DNA from: Dermanyssus gallinae
Taxonomy: Eukaryota; Arthropoda; Arachnida; Mesostigmata; Dermanyssidae
Assembly (NCBI GenBank): GCA_003439945.1
Contig: QVRM01002157.1
Location: 38,501-102,500 of the forward strand
Reading direction: 5' to 3'
DNA: 64,000 nucleotides
This document shows, piece after piece, positions 10,257-23,408 of this stretch. The notes beneath the pieces were generated by a model. The model was not told the origin of the DNA. It saw only the letters and a program-made list of their open reading frames with translations, and did no database searches. Numbering within the stretch: the first letter of the stretch is position 1; each line of letters begins with the position of its first letter. The position numbers were made by a program, and so were the translations under genes.

Positions 10257-11629
10257 ATTGGTGATGAAGGTTCAGTGGACTGACCGAGACACGAGTAGGT
10301 TTGAGGTGGAGAAAATCCAGATGCTGGTCTTCTTTCGTCGTTTCGTCGTCGGCCCTTCTGTCCGTCAGCACATAGTGACTACTGACAACAACGCTAACGA
10401 CAACAACAACAACGGCAGTAGCAGCAGTGTCTGCCGTAAACTGCAGGACGCACGTCAAGTAGCACACCCAAAGGAATAGAAGAGGGACAGCGTGGGGTAG
10501 CGGCGGGGGGTAAGGGGATGGAGAAGCAAATCAGGCAACCAGCGAAGCTTCATGGTTTCACCTGGCAGACTCTAATTCATTGTTATCGTCATCGTCGTCA
10601 TTGTTGTCGTCATCGTCGTCATTGTTTTTGCTGCTGCTGCTGTAGTGATTGTTTTCGATGCTGTTGTTGTTTGGTGGTATTGTCACGTACTTGTTGTGCC
10701 TAACGTCCCAGCCAAACAGAGGAAATGAAGAGAACCGTAGTAAGCAATCAGTAATAATAGTAGTTATTATTTCTGTTGTTTCAAAACCTATGCCTAAGAG
10801 AGGCATTTTTCCAATAATGTTTCCTAAAGTCCTGTTTGTATTGCCCCTATTTCCCTTCATTTTTTCTTTGGCACTGTTCTGATTCTTTCGATACACATAT
10901 CTTTCCTTATTATCGTTCTGCTCTCTTCCCCCATATCTCTCTCTCTCGATTCCTCTCACCTTACCCTCGGGGTGTAGGGGCTATGCTGGCTTGTTTCGTT
11001 TGTGGTTTCGCTGTTTTATTTGCTCCGTTTTGTACTCCATTCGATCTCTATCTCTGTGCCCCCCCCCCCCCGCTTCGCTATGCTCTCTCTTGTCGCTTTC
11101 CACCTCCGTGGCAATTTTTTTCTCCTCATGTTCTCAATGTACAACATTTCATTCGTTGTTCTTTCACTGCTCGCGCTTTCTTGCCCTTTTTTCTTGTCTG
11201 ATTCTCTGCTCGCGTGCTCTCTCTCTCTCTTTCTCCCCTGTATGCCGGTATGTCTGTCTGCCTGGTTATCTTACCCCGCTGTTGTTGTTCTTGTATCTGC
11301 CTCGCGCTGTCCCTCTCCGGTCAGTGTTTCGTCCGACTTGGTCGTCAACTCTCTTGTGTCATGCTCTGCCTCTGCTGCCGTCGCCGCAACTTGTCTGTTA
11401 CTTCTTCCCCTAAAGTCGACTTCAGCTGGCTTGCTGCAGCAGGCAGCTGTGACGGCTGTGATCAGCAGTAGACTGCTAACTACAGTAGCAGTAGCATGAC
11501 AAACAGCGGCGACGACGACCATAGAGCGTACAACAATATACGCTGCTCGAATAAGAGCACGCACAATGTTTGCCGGCTGACACTGATACTGATTCGCAGG
11601 ACAAACGCCATATGCCGCAGTACAGGTTT

Positions 11630-11631
<2 letters not shown>

Positions 11632-11667
<36 letters not shown>
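11632..11667. repeat. (TA)n island
   Basis: Pure TA array of about 36 bp. Confidence 0.93.
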
Positions 11668-11671
<4 letters not shown>

Positions 11672-14400
11672 TTATGCTGGTATAGTCGTCGCCCTTGAGG
11701 CGTTTCACTTGAGACGTTCCTGTAGCCTCTGTATTGGCGTGAATCCCGTTTCCTCATGGGTCTTGCCAATAGGCCAGTAGTCGTTCGCGCTCGCGTATCG
11801 GATCACCACTCCTTGGCGGCGCAAGGTTCTCCGATCCGCGCGCGCGGACCTCCTTTCTGCATGTGACTGTATCGTCCTCTGACCGTTTGACCAAACGCTG
11901 CATTATCTGACCGCCGCCGACTTTGATGCTGTAGCTGGTGCTGCTGCTGTTGTAGCTGCTACTATCGACGCGATTCTGCCTCGGATCTGCTCGGCCTACT
12001 CTGCCCTCGATCATGTTCGTAGTGGTAATGTCAATGGTGTCTTGGTCATGTTTGAGCTTCTTGCCGGCTAGCTGATAGCTGGTTATTGTTGCTGATGTTG
12101 ACGTCGCTGTTGATTATGACGATGATGCTGCATTAATGGTATTAATAAGAGCTTTGTTGTTGCGTCGTCGTTGTTGTTGTTGTTGACACGGTGTTTATGA
12201 CTCGTTATTGAGGCTATGAGTGCCAAGGAAGCTACAAGAAAGGACAACGGCGAGCAATGCCCGCATACGTACTCATGGATACCCATATAGGAGGTGGCAG
12301 AAGACAGACAAAACACAGACGGACGAACGGACAGACAGGCAGACATATAAACAAACATACAGTTGGATAGATCTATCGGTAGATATACAGATCGATACAC
12401 ATTCGTATCATCCTCAGCTGGTTGTAGTCGGCCAGTGGTTCCATGGTTGGCTACGAGCTTCGACCGACGTATATGCGTAGAGAGGGAGATCAAGAGAGAG
12501 TGAGAGTGTGTGTGTTCGAGAGGGAGAGAGAAAGTATATAGGATGGTTGCGAGGTTTCGCCGCCATCTGCTGCACAACCAACACCAACCAACACCGTGAA
12601 CAAAACGAGTCCGCGAAGCCGCGTGAAGTGAGTGGCAGCACAGAAGCGTTGATAGCAGTAGGCGACGATGGATCGAATTATGCTGATGATTCCGTGTTGT
12701 TGTTGTTGATGATGATGCTGGTGATGACGACAGCTAGACTTCAGCCGAGGTGTTCTTCATTTGCTGTGAGAAGCGAGAAAGAATCTCAGAACTAGAGGAT
12801 CCCGTCTTTTTGCTGAGGTTACGCTGCTGCTGCTGGCTGCTACGCGGCGTAGCCTAGCCTCGGTTGCCGAGGTTGAGTTCGTCGCGGCCCCGACCGAGCG
12901 CGACGCACTCGAGGTAGCAGTTGAAGCGACCGGCTCACCATGTAATTAGTGTCAGTGGATGCCAATGATCTCCGTCTTTTCCTCCTCATCATGTTCTTCT
13001 GCTTCTCTTTCTTCGTATTTTTGTTGTTGACTGTCGGGACAACTGCTGCTGGTCAGTCATCATCTCAAACAGTTCGCGTATCCTATCCTTTCTCTGCTGC
13101 TACTATTACTACTACGGTACGACATTGTCTGCCCTGGTCCTGTCGCTTCCATCCATTGGGTCCAAGCCCTGATCGAACGGCCCGCCGACCCCAGAGGTTT
13201 CCTCCGCCGCAACCCCCCCCCCCCCCCCCGACCATCCCAGATACCAACCAATCTTCTCATCCTCGGACTATCCATCCGTCTGTCAATCCGCCTTTTTACA
13301 CCTCAAATCATTATTAAGCAGCATCATAGAGCAGAGGAATAGATGGAGAGAAAGAGATCTCGTAGTAGTCATTTTTGAGTGCATATAGTGTTAGAACCAG
13401 ATATATATATATATATAGTAAGCGCGCGTACGCAAGGATAGGCGCATATCGATGGCAACAACTCGTGACCTGTCTCTTCATCACCATCATCATTATCATC
13501 ATAATCATTTTCATTATCATCGCCGCTACTTCAAACGGACGAGCACGATGAATTGAATCCACAACTCGCTTACGAGGCGAGGACAAGGCTTCGATAGGTA
13601 AATGGGTAGGTAGGCAGATAGGGAAGACAGGATTCTCTCGCTATCAGGGCGCTAATAGGGCGCGTCAATGACTTTTCTTCTTCTGCTTCTACTTCTTCTT
13701 CACGCCTAACGCTGACATATGATCATGGTTGGTCGTGACTGAAATCACTGCGTTGTTCTTTTGGCTATTTGTTCCAGCCAGTTGGGAGCGATTTCTGTGT
13801 GTGCGGTTTCCGTTGTCGAGTGGCAGTGTCGAGTTGTAGAGTGGGAGGAATTGCGACCATATGCGAAGAATGCGATAGACACCGCATTCTCCAGATGCGG
13901 GCGGTGAATCTCCTCTAGTGGCGGCGGCGGCGGCTGCGGCCTTGTAGTTTGTCGAATGATCCTGCCGATCCAGCGGCAATCGTAGTCGTAATTATCGGTC
14001 TCTCGCCTGAAACAATTACCGTACGTGACTTGAGGGCGGTCGTAGAATAAAGGCCCACCCTTTTTCGTTCTGCTGTTAGAGGTCGCAGGAAAGCGGAAAT
14101 TCATGCGTAGAGGTGTTGGTGCCGTTGCAATTCCTGTGTCTACTACTAACTACTACTACTACGGTGTCGCCGCCATACTATTAGTACTACGAAGTTAAGA
14201 TATGCTACAATTCGCGCCTTTTGCAGAAAAATACACTTGGTATCAAGAAAAGTGCCGTACAGAGAGAAATGCTGGATTCTATTAGCACGATCGGGCGACG
14301 GCCCCTTTGAGATTGCTATTCTCGAGATTGTGCGGTATGAAAATCGGCACGTGTTTTCCTGCACGTGGACGTTTGCCGAAATTGAATAGTTTCATTTTTG

Positions 14401-14460
14401 TTTGTTGTTGTTGTTGTTGTTATTGTGGTTGTTGTTGCTGTTGCTGTTGTTATTGTTGCA
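14401..14460. repeat. (TTG)n tract
   Basis: TTG repeats with CTG and TTA variants, about 360 bp upstream of exon 2. Confidence 0.9.
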
Positions 14461-14483
14461 AATGTCATTTTTGTTAAGTTTAC

Positions 14484-14531
14484 ACGGTGTACATACAAAT
14501 CGCTTGCAAATCGTTTGTATTGTACACCCGT
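14484..14531 (+). other. Imperfect hairpin, miRNA-precursor-like
   Basis: Left arm ACGGTGTACATACAAATCG pairs with right arm CGTTTGTATTGTACACCCGT with small bulges and a loop of about 9 nt. It lies in intron 1 about 290 bp before exon 2. A stem of about 18 bp with two bulges is miRNA-like but somewhat short, and there is no expression evidence. Confidence 0.4.
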
Positions 14532-14823
14532 ATTGTTGTTTGTTTTTTTGATGTCGTCGTTGTTGTCATAATTGTTTGTGTCATTTGATCATTCTCTGTG
14601 CAATGTATGACGTTTCCTTACCCTCCTCACCTCAATGTCGCCTAGGTAATTAGACATGAAGAAGAAGAAGAAGAAGAAAAATGCATTTGTACCTGTATAC
14701 ATAAAATGGCTCACCGTTGTCGTATGCGTGTGCGTGTGTCTTTGTTTGTTTCATGGGCGTCAATGGGCGTCATTTTGTGCCTGTCGACGACGACGACCAC
14801 GACGACGCCGCCACTCTCTGCAG

Positions 14824-15039
14824 GTGACCGAAGAGGAAGAGTGCGAGGAATCGGTGTTCTGCTTGGCGATGAATCTGGTCGATCGGTTCCTCTCGCGCGT
14901 CGACGTCAAGAAGGCCCAGCTGCAGCTGTTGGGTTCGGTCTGTCTTCTGTTGGCTTCGAAGATGCGCCAGTCTCGTCCGCTTACCGTCGATCGCCTCGTC
15001 TACTTCAGCGATTTCTCCATCTCGGCCAGCGACATCAGG
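14824..15039 (+). CDS. CCND: D-type cyclin, coding exon 2 (core of cyclin box)
   Basis: Second coding exon, residues 103-174. The acceptor CTCTCTGCAG precedes 14824 and the donor is AGG|GTGAGT. The length is 216 nt, the same as CCND1 exon 2, in phase 0 at both ends. It encodes VTEEEECEESVFCLAMN, then LVDRFLSRVDVKKAQLQLLG, then SVCLLLASKMRQSRPLTVDR, aligning directly with the [23 protein letters not shown]...LQLLGATCMFVASKM segment of human cyclin D1. The lysine of ASKM (K148 here, K112 in human), important for CDK binding and activation, and the DRFLS arginine are both present. Third codon positions are GC-rich, unlike the surrounding intron repeats. Together with exons 1 and 3 it forms one continuous frame. 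Confidence 0.96.
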
Positions 15040-15522
15040 GTGAGTGATCGCTGTGATCATGATGACGATGGTGATGATTAGGGATTGTTGTTTCGAACGA
15101 GTTAGCTCCTCCTTTGCGGCTGTGGCATTTTATTCATCACTCTCTCAATCAGTCAGACAGACAGACAGACAGACACACGGACGAACAGATGGAGGATCTA
15201 GTCGGAGGAATGGTGGCCATAGCCTTACTAGACTATTGCCTACCTACATATGGCAAGTCACGAGACGTCACGAAAAGCTCACAAATCTCGTCGTCTCCCG
15301 ACTGAGGATGACTCGATGAAGTGCGTGTTAGCGCTTTCATCTTCTTAACTGTTGTTGTTGGCGGTGGTGGTGTCGGTGCTGAACGGGCACAGGAATCGAC
15401 AGGGTGAAGCAATCTTCGTTGCTTGCCATAAAATAGACAGGAACTCGTGTAGGGCAGGGCAGCGCTGTGAAGTTCCACCTTGGAACTCGAAGTAAAGACA
15501 CAGATATAGGTCGTACAAAAGA

Positions 15523-15557
15523 CGACCATGGGGTCGTCAAGCACGACCCCATGGTCG
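15523..15557. repeat. Inverted repeat, 15-bp perfect arms, 5-nt loop
   Basis: CGACCATGGGGTCGT, then CAAGC, then ACGACCCCATGGTCG. A GC-rich, very stable hairpin on either strand, in intron 2 about 480 bp after exon 2. Confidence 0.92.
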
Positions 15558-15693
15558 ACCCCACAATGACACGCGCACATTTCAAGTAACTTATTTTAGT
15601 ACTAGTTGTAGTAAGGCTAATTGTAGTACTGGTTGACCTGAAGTAGAGGTTTACAGGCTTTTATTCTTCTGTTAACACTGTTGCTGCGTGTGG

Positions 15694-15796
15694 TCTTGTT
15701 GTTGTTGCTGCTGCTGCCGCTGTTGTTGTTGTTGCTGCTGCCGCTGTTGTTGCTGCTGCTGTTGTTGTTGTTGTTATTGCCGTTGTCTCCGTTGCC
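15694..15796. repeat. (TTG/CTG)n tract
   Basis: TTG repeats with GCTGCTGCCG interruptions that recur about every 30 bp. Confidence 0.9.
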
Positions 15797-16165
15797 GCCG
15801 CCAGTGTAGGTAGAGAACACCAAAATGTGCCGTCTGCGTTGTGACCATGGCGAGACATGTTGCACGCTTAAGCCGACAGGCCCGGAAGAGTTTATTCTGA
15901 ACGAGATCAAGACGACGACGATGACGACGCGACTAGCTTTGCTTAGTTTGCGGCTAGTTTGGCCCAAAAATTTGACCCAAAGAAGACGGATGTTAGACGG
16001 GATGGTAAGGCAAGGCGTCGAGAAAGAAAAAAGCCCGTGAAGAAATGGCTGGTAGCCGGCTACACTTAGCTAGGCAGCGACGCTTTCGGATGGTCGGGCG
16101 ACTTAGTCGTGAACCAGCGGGTTTACCTGTGCGCTACCGTTGACGGAAGCGCTGACCAAACACAT

Positions 16166-16280
16166 GTGTTGCTGTCGTTGTTGTTGCTGTTGTTATTGTT
16201 GTTGTTATTGCTGCTACTGTTATTGCTATTGTTGTTGTGCTGTTGTTGTTGTTGTTGTTGTTGTTGTTGCTGTTGTTGTT
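16166..16280. repeat. (TTG)n tract
   Basis: TTG with CTG and TTA variants. Open in several frames. Confidence 0.92.
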
Positions 16281-18756
16281 ACGGTCGCTTGACGCAGTTT
16301 CTGAAATCGGCGATGCTTGTGGCGTCGGTGGTTTGACCCAACTAGCAAAGCACAATGTGGCGTCGCCGTTGTTATTATTGTCTTTGTGGTTGTTGTTGTC
16401 ATCGTCGTCGCCATCCTCATCGCCATCGTCGACTCCTGACGTCATTCTGAATTGAGCAGGTCGTACGCAACCTTTGGTATGCCGTGAGTCGAGCTGATTA
16501 TTATACTGCCATAATATGAGGCAGTCAGATGAATGGGGCCTGGGTGGGTTGAAACTTACCTTCCGCTCCGAACGGCCTGCCCCACTTGCGCTCCTTCCTG
16601 GACGCGAAGACGGAGAACGCGCGCCTATGTCTCTATGTTATCATCGTGATGATGCTGCTGTTGTCTTTCGTGGCGGTGGTGATGGTGGCGGTGGTTGTTA
16701 CGTCATCACTACAAGCACCATAACCATTATTGCCACCAGCAAAACTGCTACAACAGCTGTCTATCTGTCTGTCCATCGCTTCGCCACCACCACCACCACC
16801 ATCACTCCTGCAGCATCGACGGCAGCCATGATTGACTGGCTCGTTCCTGTTGCTTACAACATCACTTCCTTGTCGTCGTCGTCGTCAGAGGCCAAGAAAA
16901 GAGGTCTCGGGGGCACGGGCGCTTGCTGGCGAAGGGGTACAGTACCGAAGGGGGTCGACCTCTTCCGACCCAGGCAGCGACGTAGCAACTGACGCGGCAG
17001 AGACGCTTGCCGATTCACGACTTGCCCTATCGACTTCGTACGTATGTTGCGTGCTCAGCAATGACGGCGACGAGCACGGTGATACTGTTGTTGTTGTTGC
17101 TTCTGCTGCGGCGGCGGCTGCTGCTGCGGTTGAACGCCGCGTACACCTCAGTGACAGCAGCGATTTTGCAATTGCTGAGGTACTGAGGTATACCAAAAGT
17201 GCCGACAATGACAACAAGAACAACAGTAACAGTCAGAGAAGAGCCCCCCCCCCCCGCCAGTGTACCGGTGTCATTCTCCGGTGGTGTACACAGAGAGTGG
17301 ATTGCGCGCCAACTAATGCTTCAACCCCACCGCGCGATGTGCCCATCTTCTCCGTTCCCCCTATTACTCGAAGTTGTTCTTCCTAATTTCCTTTTCTTGT
17401 TGTTGTTGTTGTTGCTGCTGTTGTTATTGTCCCGTCCCCCCGACGACGATTTTCGATCCTTGCTGTTGCTCCTGTCTAAGGGTAGCTTTATTCTTTTCCT
17501 GCTAACCTTTTCCTTCTTCGTGTCTGCCTTAGCATGTAGGCAACCAGCCAACCAGCCTGCCTAACTAACGTGGCGGGTGGATTGTTACTACTACTACTAC
17601 GACTACTACTGCTGTCGTAACTAGTGTGATGTATGTACTGTTATGCAAGGCGGCTGCGATGATACGGTGCTTCTTTTTTGTCGTTTCGTTTCGATTGATC
17701 GACGACAAATTCGTGCCGCCACCTAGTGAGGTGCTAAGCAAGAGGGTAGACGTTGCTGTTTGCCGCTATTATTCGGCCTCGTTTGTTGTTGTTGTTGTCG
17801 CTCAGCTGGCTTCTGGTACATCCGCTGCGTTATTTGGTTAGATTTACCCACCCATTTTCTGTTTTCCCCGTGGATGAATATTGTTGTAGTTGTTGCTATT
17901 GTTGTTCTTGATGGTGGTGATATTTGTTGTTGTTGTTCTTGTTATTCTTGCGGTCCTTTATTTTACTCCTGATATTGTTGTTGTTGATGGTGTAGGTAGT
18001 GGCGGTAAGGATGATGGCACTGGTGGCAACAGGCGTTACTGACACTAGACCAAAGGTGAATGTCCTTTAAAGGTAGAGGGCGATTGTTATCTCACCTTTC
18101 TGCTGCTACCACCATCTACCCACCCCCATCATCGGCAGAGAGATGCCCCACGGCGGATATTCGCGCGCGTGTGCGATATAAATAACGCTTGATTTGTTGC
18201 CTAAAACAACGCAACACTAGTAGTAGCAGCTTCCCGTACAATCGACGAGATGTTTCCTAAGGTTGTTGTTGCTGCTGCTGCTGCTGTTGCTTACCATGCC
18301 ACCGGAGGAAGTTTAATTTGCTCGGCGTAACTAAGCTTTTGCTTCTCTGCCTGTTTAAAGCCAAGCGTCCGCGATCCAACTCACGGGTCACCATTACACA
18401 CATTGCGGATAAATGTATGCCAACTGTCTCGCCCATCTTAACATATTTGCATAGCATAAGACGCCAAACACAACACATATTGTTTTGTTTGACAAGCAGA
18501 GCTCGTCTTTAGAAGAAGAGCCATTGCCGCATACTCATGCTGGCGTGTGGCTGTGGCATGTTGAGACGGTCACCGGACCACCCGAAAGCCACAAAGTCCG
18601 GGCTTTCGCGTACGAGAAAATTGTCAAAACAACGCTACGGACTGAAAACAAACATTGCGATGACACGACAACAGTAGCAGCGATAGCAACAAGAATAATA
18701 ACAAAACAACTACATCGAGCAACATGAGCATGAGCACAAAGAAAAAAAATGGCAGC

Positions 18757-18757
18757 G

Positions 18758-18821
<64 letters not shown>

Positions 18822-18822
18822 G
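18757..18822. repeat. Pure (AAC)n array
   Basis: About 22 uninterrupted AAC/CAA repeats, the purest trinucleotide array in the window and therefore likely polymorphic. Confidence 0.95.
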
Positions 18823-19236
18823 TGTAAGTAAACTCTAGGCTGCTACCATGAGTGAGATACTGAATGGCAGGGGCGTAATGTACTCGCGTTGTTAATAACA
18901 AATTGCAACAACAACAATAACAATACATTTTAGAGATGACAGTTATCAGTTCCAGTGGCATTAATAGCGCCACCGTAACACTGGGGCTCTGGGACTCTAT
19001 GACGAGTCAGACGGTATTGGTAGTAACAAACTACAATAGTAACAAAAAAACTACCGTAGCCTGTTTCTTTCTGCTGAGTCTTGCTCTTCGTTGAACAACC
19101 ACTTACGATCCGTGGTGGTAGCGTGCGGCTAGAAGGTAAGAAAGCCGTGTAGGCACAAGAGTGAGTGAATGGCGGCTATCGTGGGGACACGGAGCACGAG
19201 AGGAAAATGACTGCTCAAAGTCAAGTAGACTGCGTC

Positions 19237-19463
19237 AGCTGTTGTTGTTGTTGTTGCCGTCGTCGTCGTTGTTGTTGTGTTGTTGTTGTTGTTGTTGTTG
19301 TTCTTGCTGCTGTTGTTGTTGCGGTTGTTGTTCTTGCTGTTGTTTCTTCTGCTGCTCTTGTTGCTGTTGTTGTTGTTGTTGCTGTTTTGTTGTTGCTGTT
19401 GCTGATGTTGCTGTTGTTTCTTCTGCTGCTCTTGTTGCTCTCGTTGTTGTTGTGTTGTTGTTG
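19237..19463. repeat. (TTG)n compound tract with internal duplication
   Basis: TTG repeats including duplicated segments with TTTCTTCTGCTGCTCTTG, seen twice (around 19340 and 19415). Confidence 0.9.
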
Positions 19464-21393
19464 TCGTCATCTGCATCTGCCACGCTTGAGGGGCACTCTT
19501 TCGGATCGAGACAAGCGGCAAGATACACCGAGAGAGAGAGAGAACGATAGATCGACAAACGAAAGACTCAACATACGTTATTGACATTGTTAGGTGGACT
19601 AGTAGACCCAATCATGACTATAGTGATCTATTGTGGATCGCTCTGCTCTGTCTTTTTGGTATCACCGTCTCTACTGTTCGTTGTTGTCGTCGTCGCCGTC
19701 TCCTGTTGACGGATACGCTGTCTGTCTGCATGAAACAAACTGCCAGCCAGCCAATCTTTTTTGCCAAATCCTCTGTTCCTATGAACGAACTCAAGTAGTG
19801 TTGTAGGACTTACGTCGACGTCTGCGAGTTGAATAGTGAAGGGTTAGTTCGTTGCTCACTAGTTACCTCACTCGTCACCAGTTAGTTACTCGTCGTGGCT
19901 CGTTTCGATGACTTGTTGTTGGCTGTGACTGTTTGGTTTGCTTTGCGCTAACTCACGTAACTCAAAAGTTGCGTGTAGTATCATTCAGCCTAGCTTGGCA
20001 CACAGCTGACTCGGCTAACTAAGGCTCAACTCGGTCGTGCAGCCGGAGGTTCGTCACTCGCTCACTCACTCAATCACTCATTCGCAGTCGGTCGTCAGTT
20101 ACGTCGCGACAGGCCCCTCGTAGCCCTTCGGTTATCTCCCGAGGCCTGTTCGGCTGTCTGGCTGGCTGACGAGTTGAATGGATCTAGACTCTTATTCGTT
20201 GCCCTCCAGTTATGTGTGTCCTTTGTCCTTGTTCTTCCTCTCGGACGCTCTCTCGTTCTCCATATCTCTCCTTCTCTCAACTCTCAACTATATCTCTTCC
20301 TATACTTCTCTGTGTCTGCCTGTTAGCCAGTGGTCGGCTATCAAATCAGCGACCGATCAGTGGCTGAGCTTTTCGTGCTCTGCCTGCTAGAGCAATGGCG
20401 CGACTCAGCCACGCCATCACCATTACACCATTGACATCATCGCCATCATCGGTCGATTTATTATAATAGAGCTTTGCTGTCAACACCATCGTCAGTATTG
20501 TTCGCATATAGTTTCTTTTCTACTCATTCACACTCAACAACAGCAATAACAGAAGCACTACCAGTACAACCACAAGAACAACAACTACATTGAACATTTT
20601 CATCTATGCATGTTTGCATGTATATATGGCTGCATACGATACGATCCGTGTCGCTGTATCATCTGTTCGTATTCTCAACCACGTTGTCTGTTTTTTTTTT
20701 GTTTTTGTTCGATCTCATCGTGCTGAAATGACGCGCGCATACTCAAGTGATCTGGCATTACAGTGTATGTATGGGTGTGATCTGATGTGTGTGATCTGTT
20801 TGATGAGTCCATCTTCTCATTGATATATGTCTTCGTTAGACGGAGGATCATGCCAATTGATGGGCACTACTGTTTTTCAATCTCTTGAGTTCTTTGTCTT
20901 AATTTGCTTCACCTTTCTGTGCTTCTTTTTCTACCGCGTCCAATCTCTCTGCCTAGGTGTTCAAATGTTTGATTGCGTTCTTTCTATGAATGGTAAATCG
21001 TCGTGGTTGTCATTTATTGGTCCGGTTTGTTCCTATCTGCCTGTCTCTCTCTTCCCCCATCTCTCTCTCTCTCTCCATTTATCTGTATATGCATATGTCT
21101 CTTCTTTGTGAAGTTCCTCAGTGTGTGAAAAATCGCAGGAATAGAGCAATAGAGCGCTCGGTGCTACTGGTTTTTCAGTCGTCTTATCTAAAGCAAAATG
21201 CCTGTCTCTGTTTCATTTCCTCTGGATTAAACGGTTTGAACTGTTCGCTGTTGGTGTTACTAAGGCGGCGCTACTTCGGCTCGTTTGTATTGCCTGTATT
21301 GCGGTTCGTTGTTGCTATTTTTGCCATTGTTGTTGCTGCCTAATCAAAAAGCAAACTTGTAGGTGCCTCTCTCGGCGTTTAGCGTACTTCTGA

Positions 21394-21395
<2 letters not shown>

Positions 21396-21440
<45 letters not shown>
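21396..21440. repeat. (TA)n island
   Basis: Near-pure TA array of about 45 bp. Confidence 0.93.
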
Positions 21441-21446
<6 letters not shown>

Positions 21447-22799
21447 CATACATATATATAGCATTGATACTAGCGGTGTACTATCTCAATTCAGTGTATC
21501 GGGGACTCGAGTTCGAGCGGACAGTAACAAACAGTTGAACACCAAATGCAGCAACAGCAGCAGCAGCAACGGGGAGGAGCAGAAGCATACAGTTGGCTGG
21601 CTCTTCTTCAGATACATACCTAGATAGATAGATACGTTTCGGTTCAACGCGGCAGGGTGTCGTCGTCGTCATAGGAGGTTCGTGTCCGGTGCCGGCGTAG
21701 ACGCCGGCGCTGTTTCTGCCGCCGCTGCTGCGTCTGCTGCTTTTTGCCAGATTGCCAGTTTAGAGTCGCATTTGTCGCAGGCCGTGGCTTGCACTACCAG
21801 CCACGGTCTGCAAGTTTACATCGAGTACATCGAGCTAGCTAGTTGTTTATCTGTCTGTACGTATGTATGCATGTATGAATGTATGTATGTATGTATGGAT
21901 GGATGCATACATACATACATGTTTATATGCGCCGCCTCCGTGATGCGTGTTCTTTTGCAGAGTTGTAGTTTTGAGTTTTGCGCTCGAGTTACGTGCACTC
22001 GGGCTGACGCAATGCAAAAGCAGCAGCAACAGCAACAATAACAACAACAACAACAACAAACAACAACAGCAGCCTCTGTCTCTCTTTTGCTGACTGTCTC
22101 TCAGTGGTTGTGAGAGTAGCCGAACCTACTGTACTGCCGTCGGAGTCGTTCTCGAGGAAACTCGGGCGCGCGAATCCACGACAGCCACGGTTTGTTTCTG
22201 TGGTTGGTTCTCTCTGGCCGACGGGTTGGCCGAATGGCTGGCCCGCTGGTCGGCTGGCTGGTCGATCTTCTCCCCTTCTAGCGTCGTCCTACTCTAGTAG
22301 GGATCGTATCGTATCTCGTGCGCTCGACGATGAGCTTCTCGTCTCGTGTCGTCCTTATTTCATCGCCACCACCATCACCACCACCACCAGTACCACTACC
22401 ATCACCATACCGGCATTTTTTTCGCGTCCATGGATGGCCCGACTCTACGGTGGCCCGACTGACGCGTCTGACGCGTCTGACGATGACGACGACGAGCGAG
22501 TGCGCTTCGCGCTTCACGCTGATGATGACGCCCGTCGACCGCCCGACCGTAGCTCTACCAGACTTCTACAGCAACTACCGGCGGAGCACGAGCAACGTGC
22601 GCGTCTCGCATCTTCTATCTTCATCATCGCCGTCGCCGCCGCCGGCTCCGCCACATTGCCAGTGTTTTTCGTTGTCGTTCGTTCAGCGTCGAGTTGCATT
22701 CGCACAACACATACACAGACACAAAGACAGCCAGACAGTCTGACAGACAGACAGAGAAACACGCTCATACATGCATACATACAGTGCAAACGAAGACGC

Positions 22800-23085
22800 C
22801 CCTTAGCCGCCTTGTAGGCCTGTCCAACCGCCGTGGTGAGGATTCAAACCCGTCGCCGGCAATGATGACGACAATGATGATGATAGTGATGTTGATGATA
22901 ATAATGATGATGATGATGATGATGATTGTGATAGTGATGAGCGTGATGGTGAGAGGCGTGACGATGGAAAGATGAGTTCCCTTGTTTTTGTCAGCTGCTG
23001 CTTGTCGGGCTAATAATAATAATAATTCTACGAATGACGAACTCGAACTCGCGTATCTCGGAGTCTCCACTTGAGCTAATTTGCT
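22800..23085 (-). mobile_element. Possible tRNA-derived SINE fragments
   Basis: On the minus strand 23040-23080 reads TTAGCTCAAGTGG...GCGAGTTCGAGTTCG, resembling pol III A and B boxes with unusually short spacing, followed by an (ATT)n tail. Separately, 22810-22860 on the minus strand has GGGTTTGAATCC, a B-box-like sequence. An ATG-rich microsatellite lies between them. Neither matches family A or B beyond the boxes. Confidence 0.3.
22860..22950. repeat. ATG/GATGAT-rich tract
   Basis: Imperfect (ATG)n microsatellite adjacent to the tRNA-like fragments. Confidence 0.85.
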
Positions 23086-23139
23086 GCTGACGAATGTTGC
23101 TCACTTTTCTGCCGCCGTGTCCGCCGCTGCTGATATTGC

Positions 23140-23408
23140 GGTTGTTGCAGTTGTTGTTGTTGTTGTTGTTGCTGTTGCTGTTGTTGTCGCCGCTGTTGTT
23201 GTTGCTGTTGTGGTCGAGTTGTCGAGGGGTCGAGCAAGAGGAATTGAGGGAAGAAGGTAGGGAGGAAGTTGCACGCCACCGGGCGTCGTGTCATTAGAAG
23301 AACACTAATCATAACGCGGCCGCAGCCAACAACAACAACAACAACGAGGATAACAGCAGTAGCGCAACAACAACAACAACAACAGCAACAACAACAACGA
23401 CGACAACA
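23140..23408. repeat. (TTG)n and (CAA)n tracts in opposite orientations
   Basis: TTG-rich at 23140-23214 and CAA-rich at 23328-23408, able to pair with each other across about 110 bp. Confidence 0.85.

Larger units (their letters stand above)
5815..14823 (+). other. Cyclin D intron 1 (9009 nt)
   Basis: Bounded by donor GTACGC and acceptor CTGCAG, phase 0. Contents in order: TTG-rich tract right after exon 1 (5910-6062), small hairpin (6209-6233), four (TA)n islands (6976-7013, 7094-7132, 7748-7776, 7851-7879), a tRNA-derived SINE (7918-8124), a short palindromic hairpin (8485-8508), the polypyrimidine minisatellite (8720-9130), TTC/TAC/TTG tracts (9180-9480), long TTG and CAA tracts (9738-9862, 10129-10256), (TA)n (11632-11667), poly-C (about 13207-13229), TTG tract (14401-14460) and an imperfect hairpin (14484-14531). 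I see no conserved coding segment. Confidence 0.85.
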
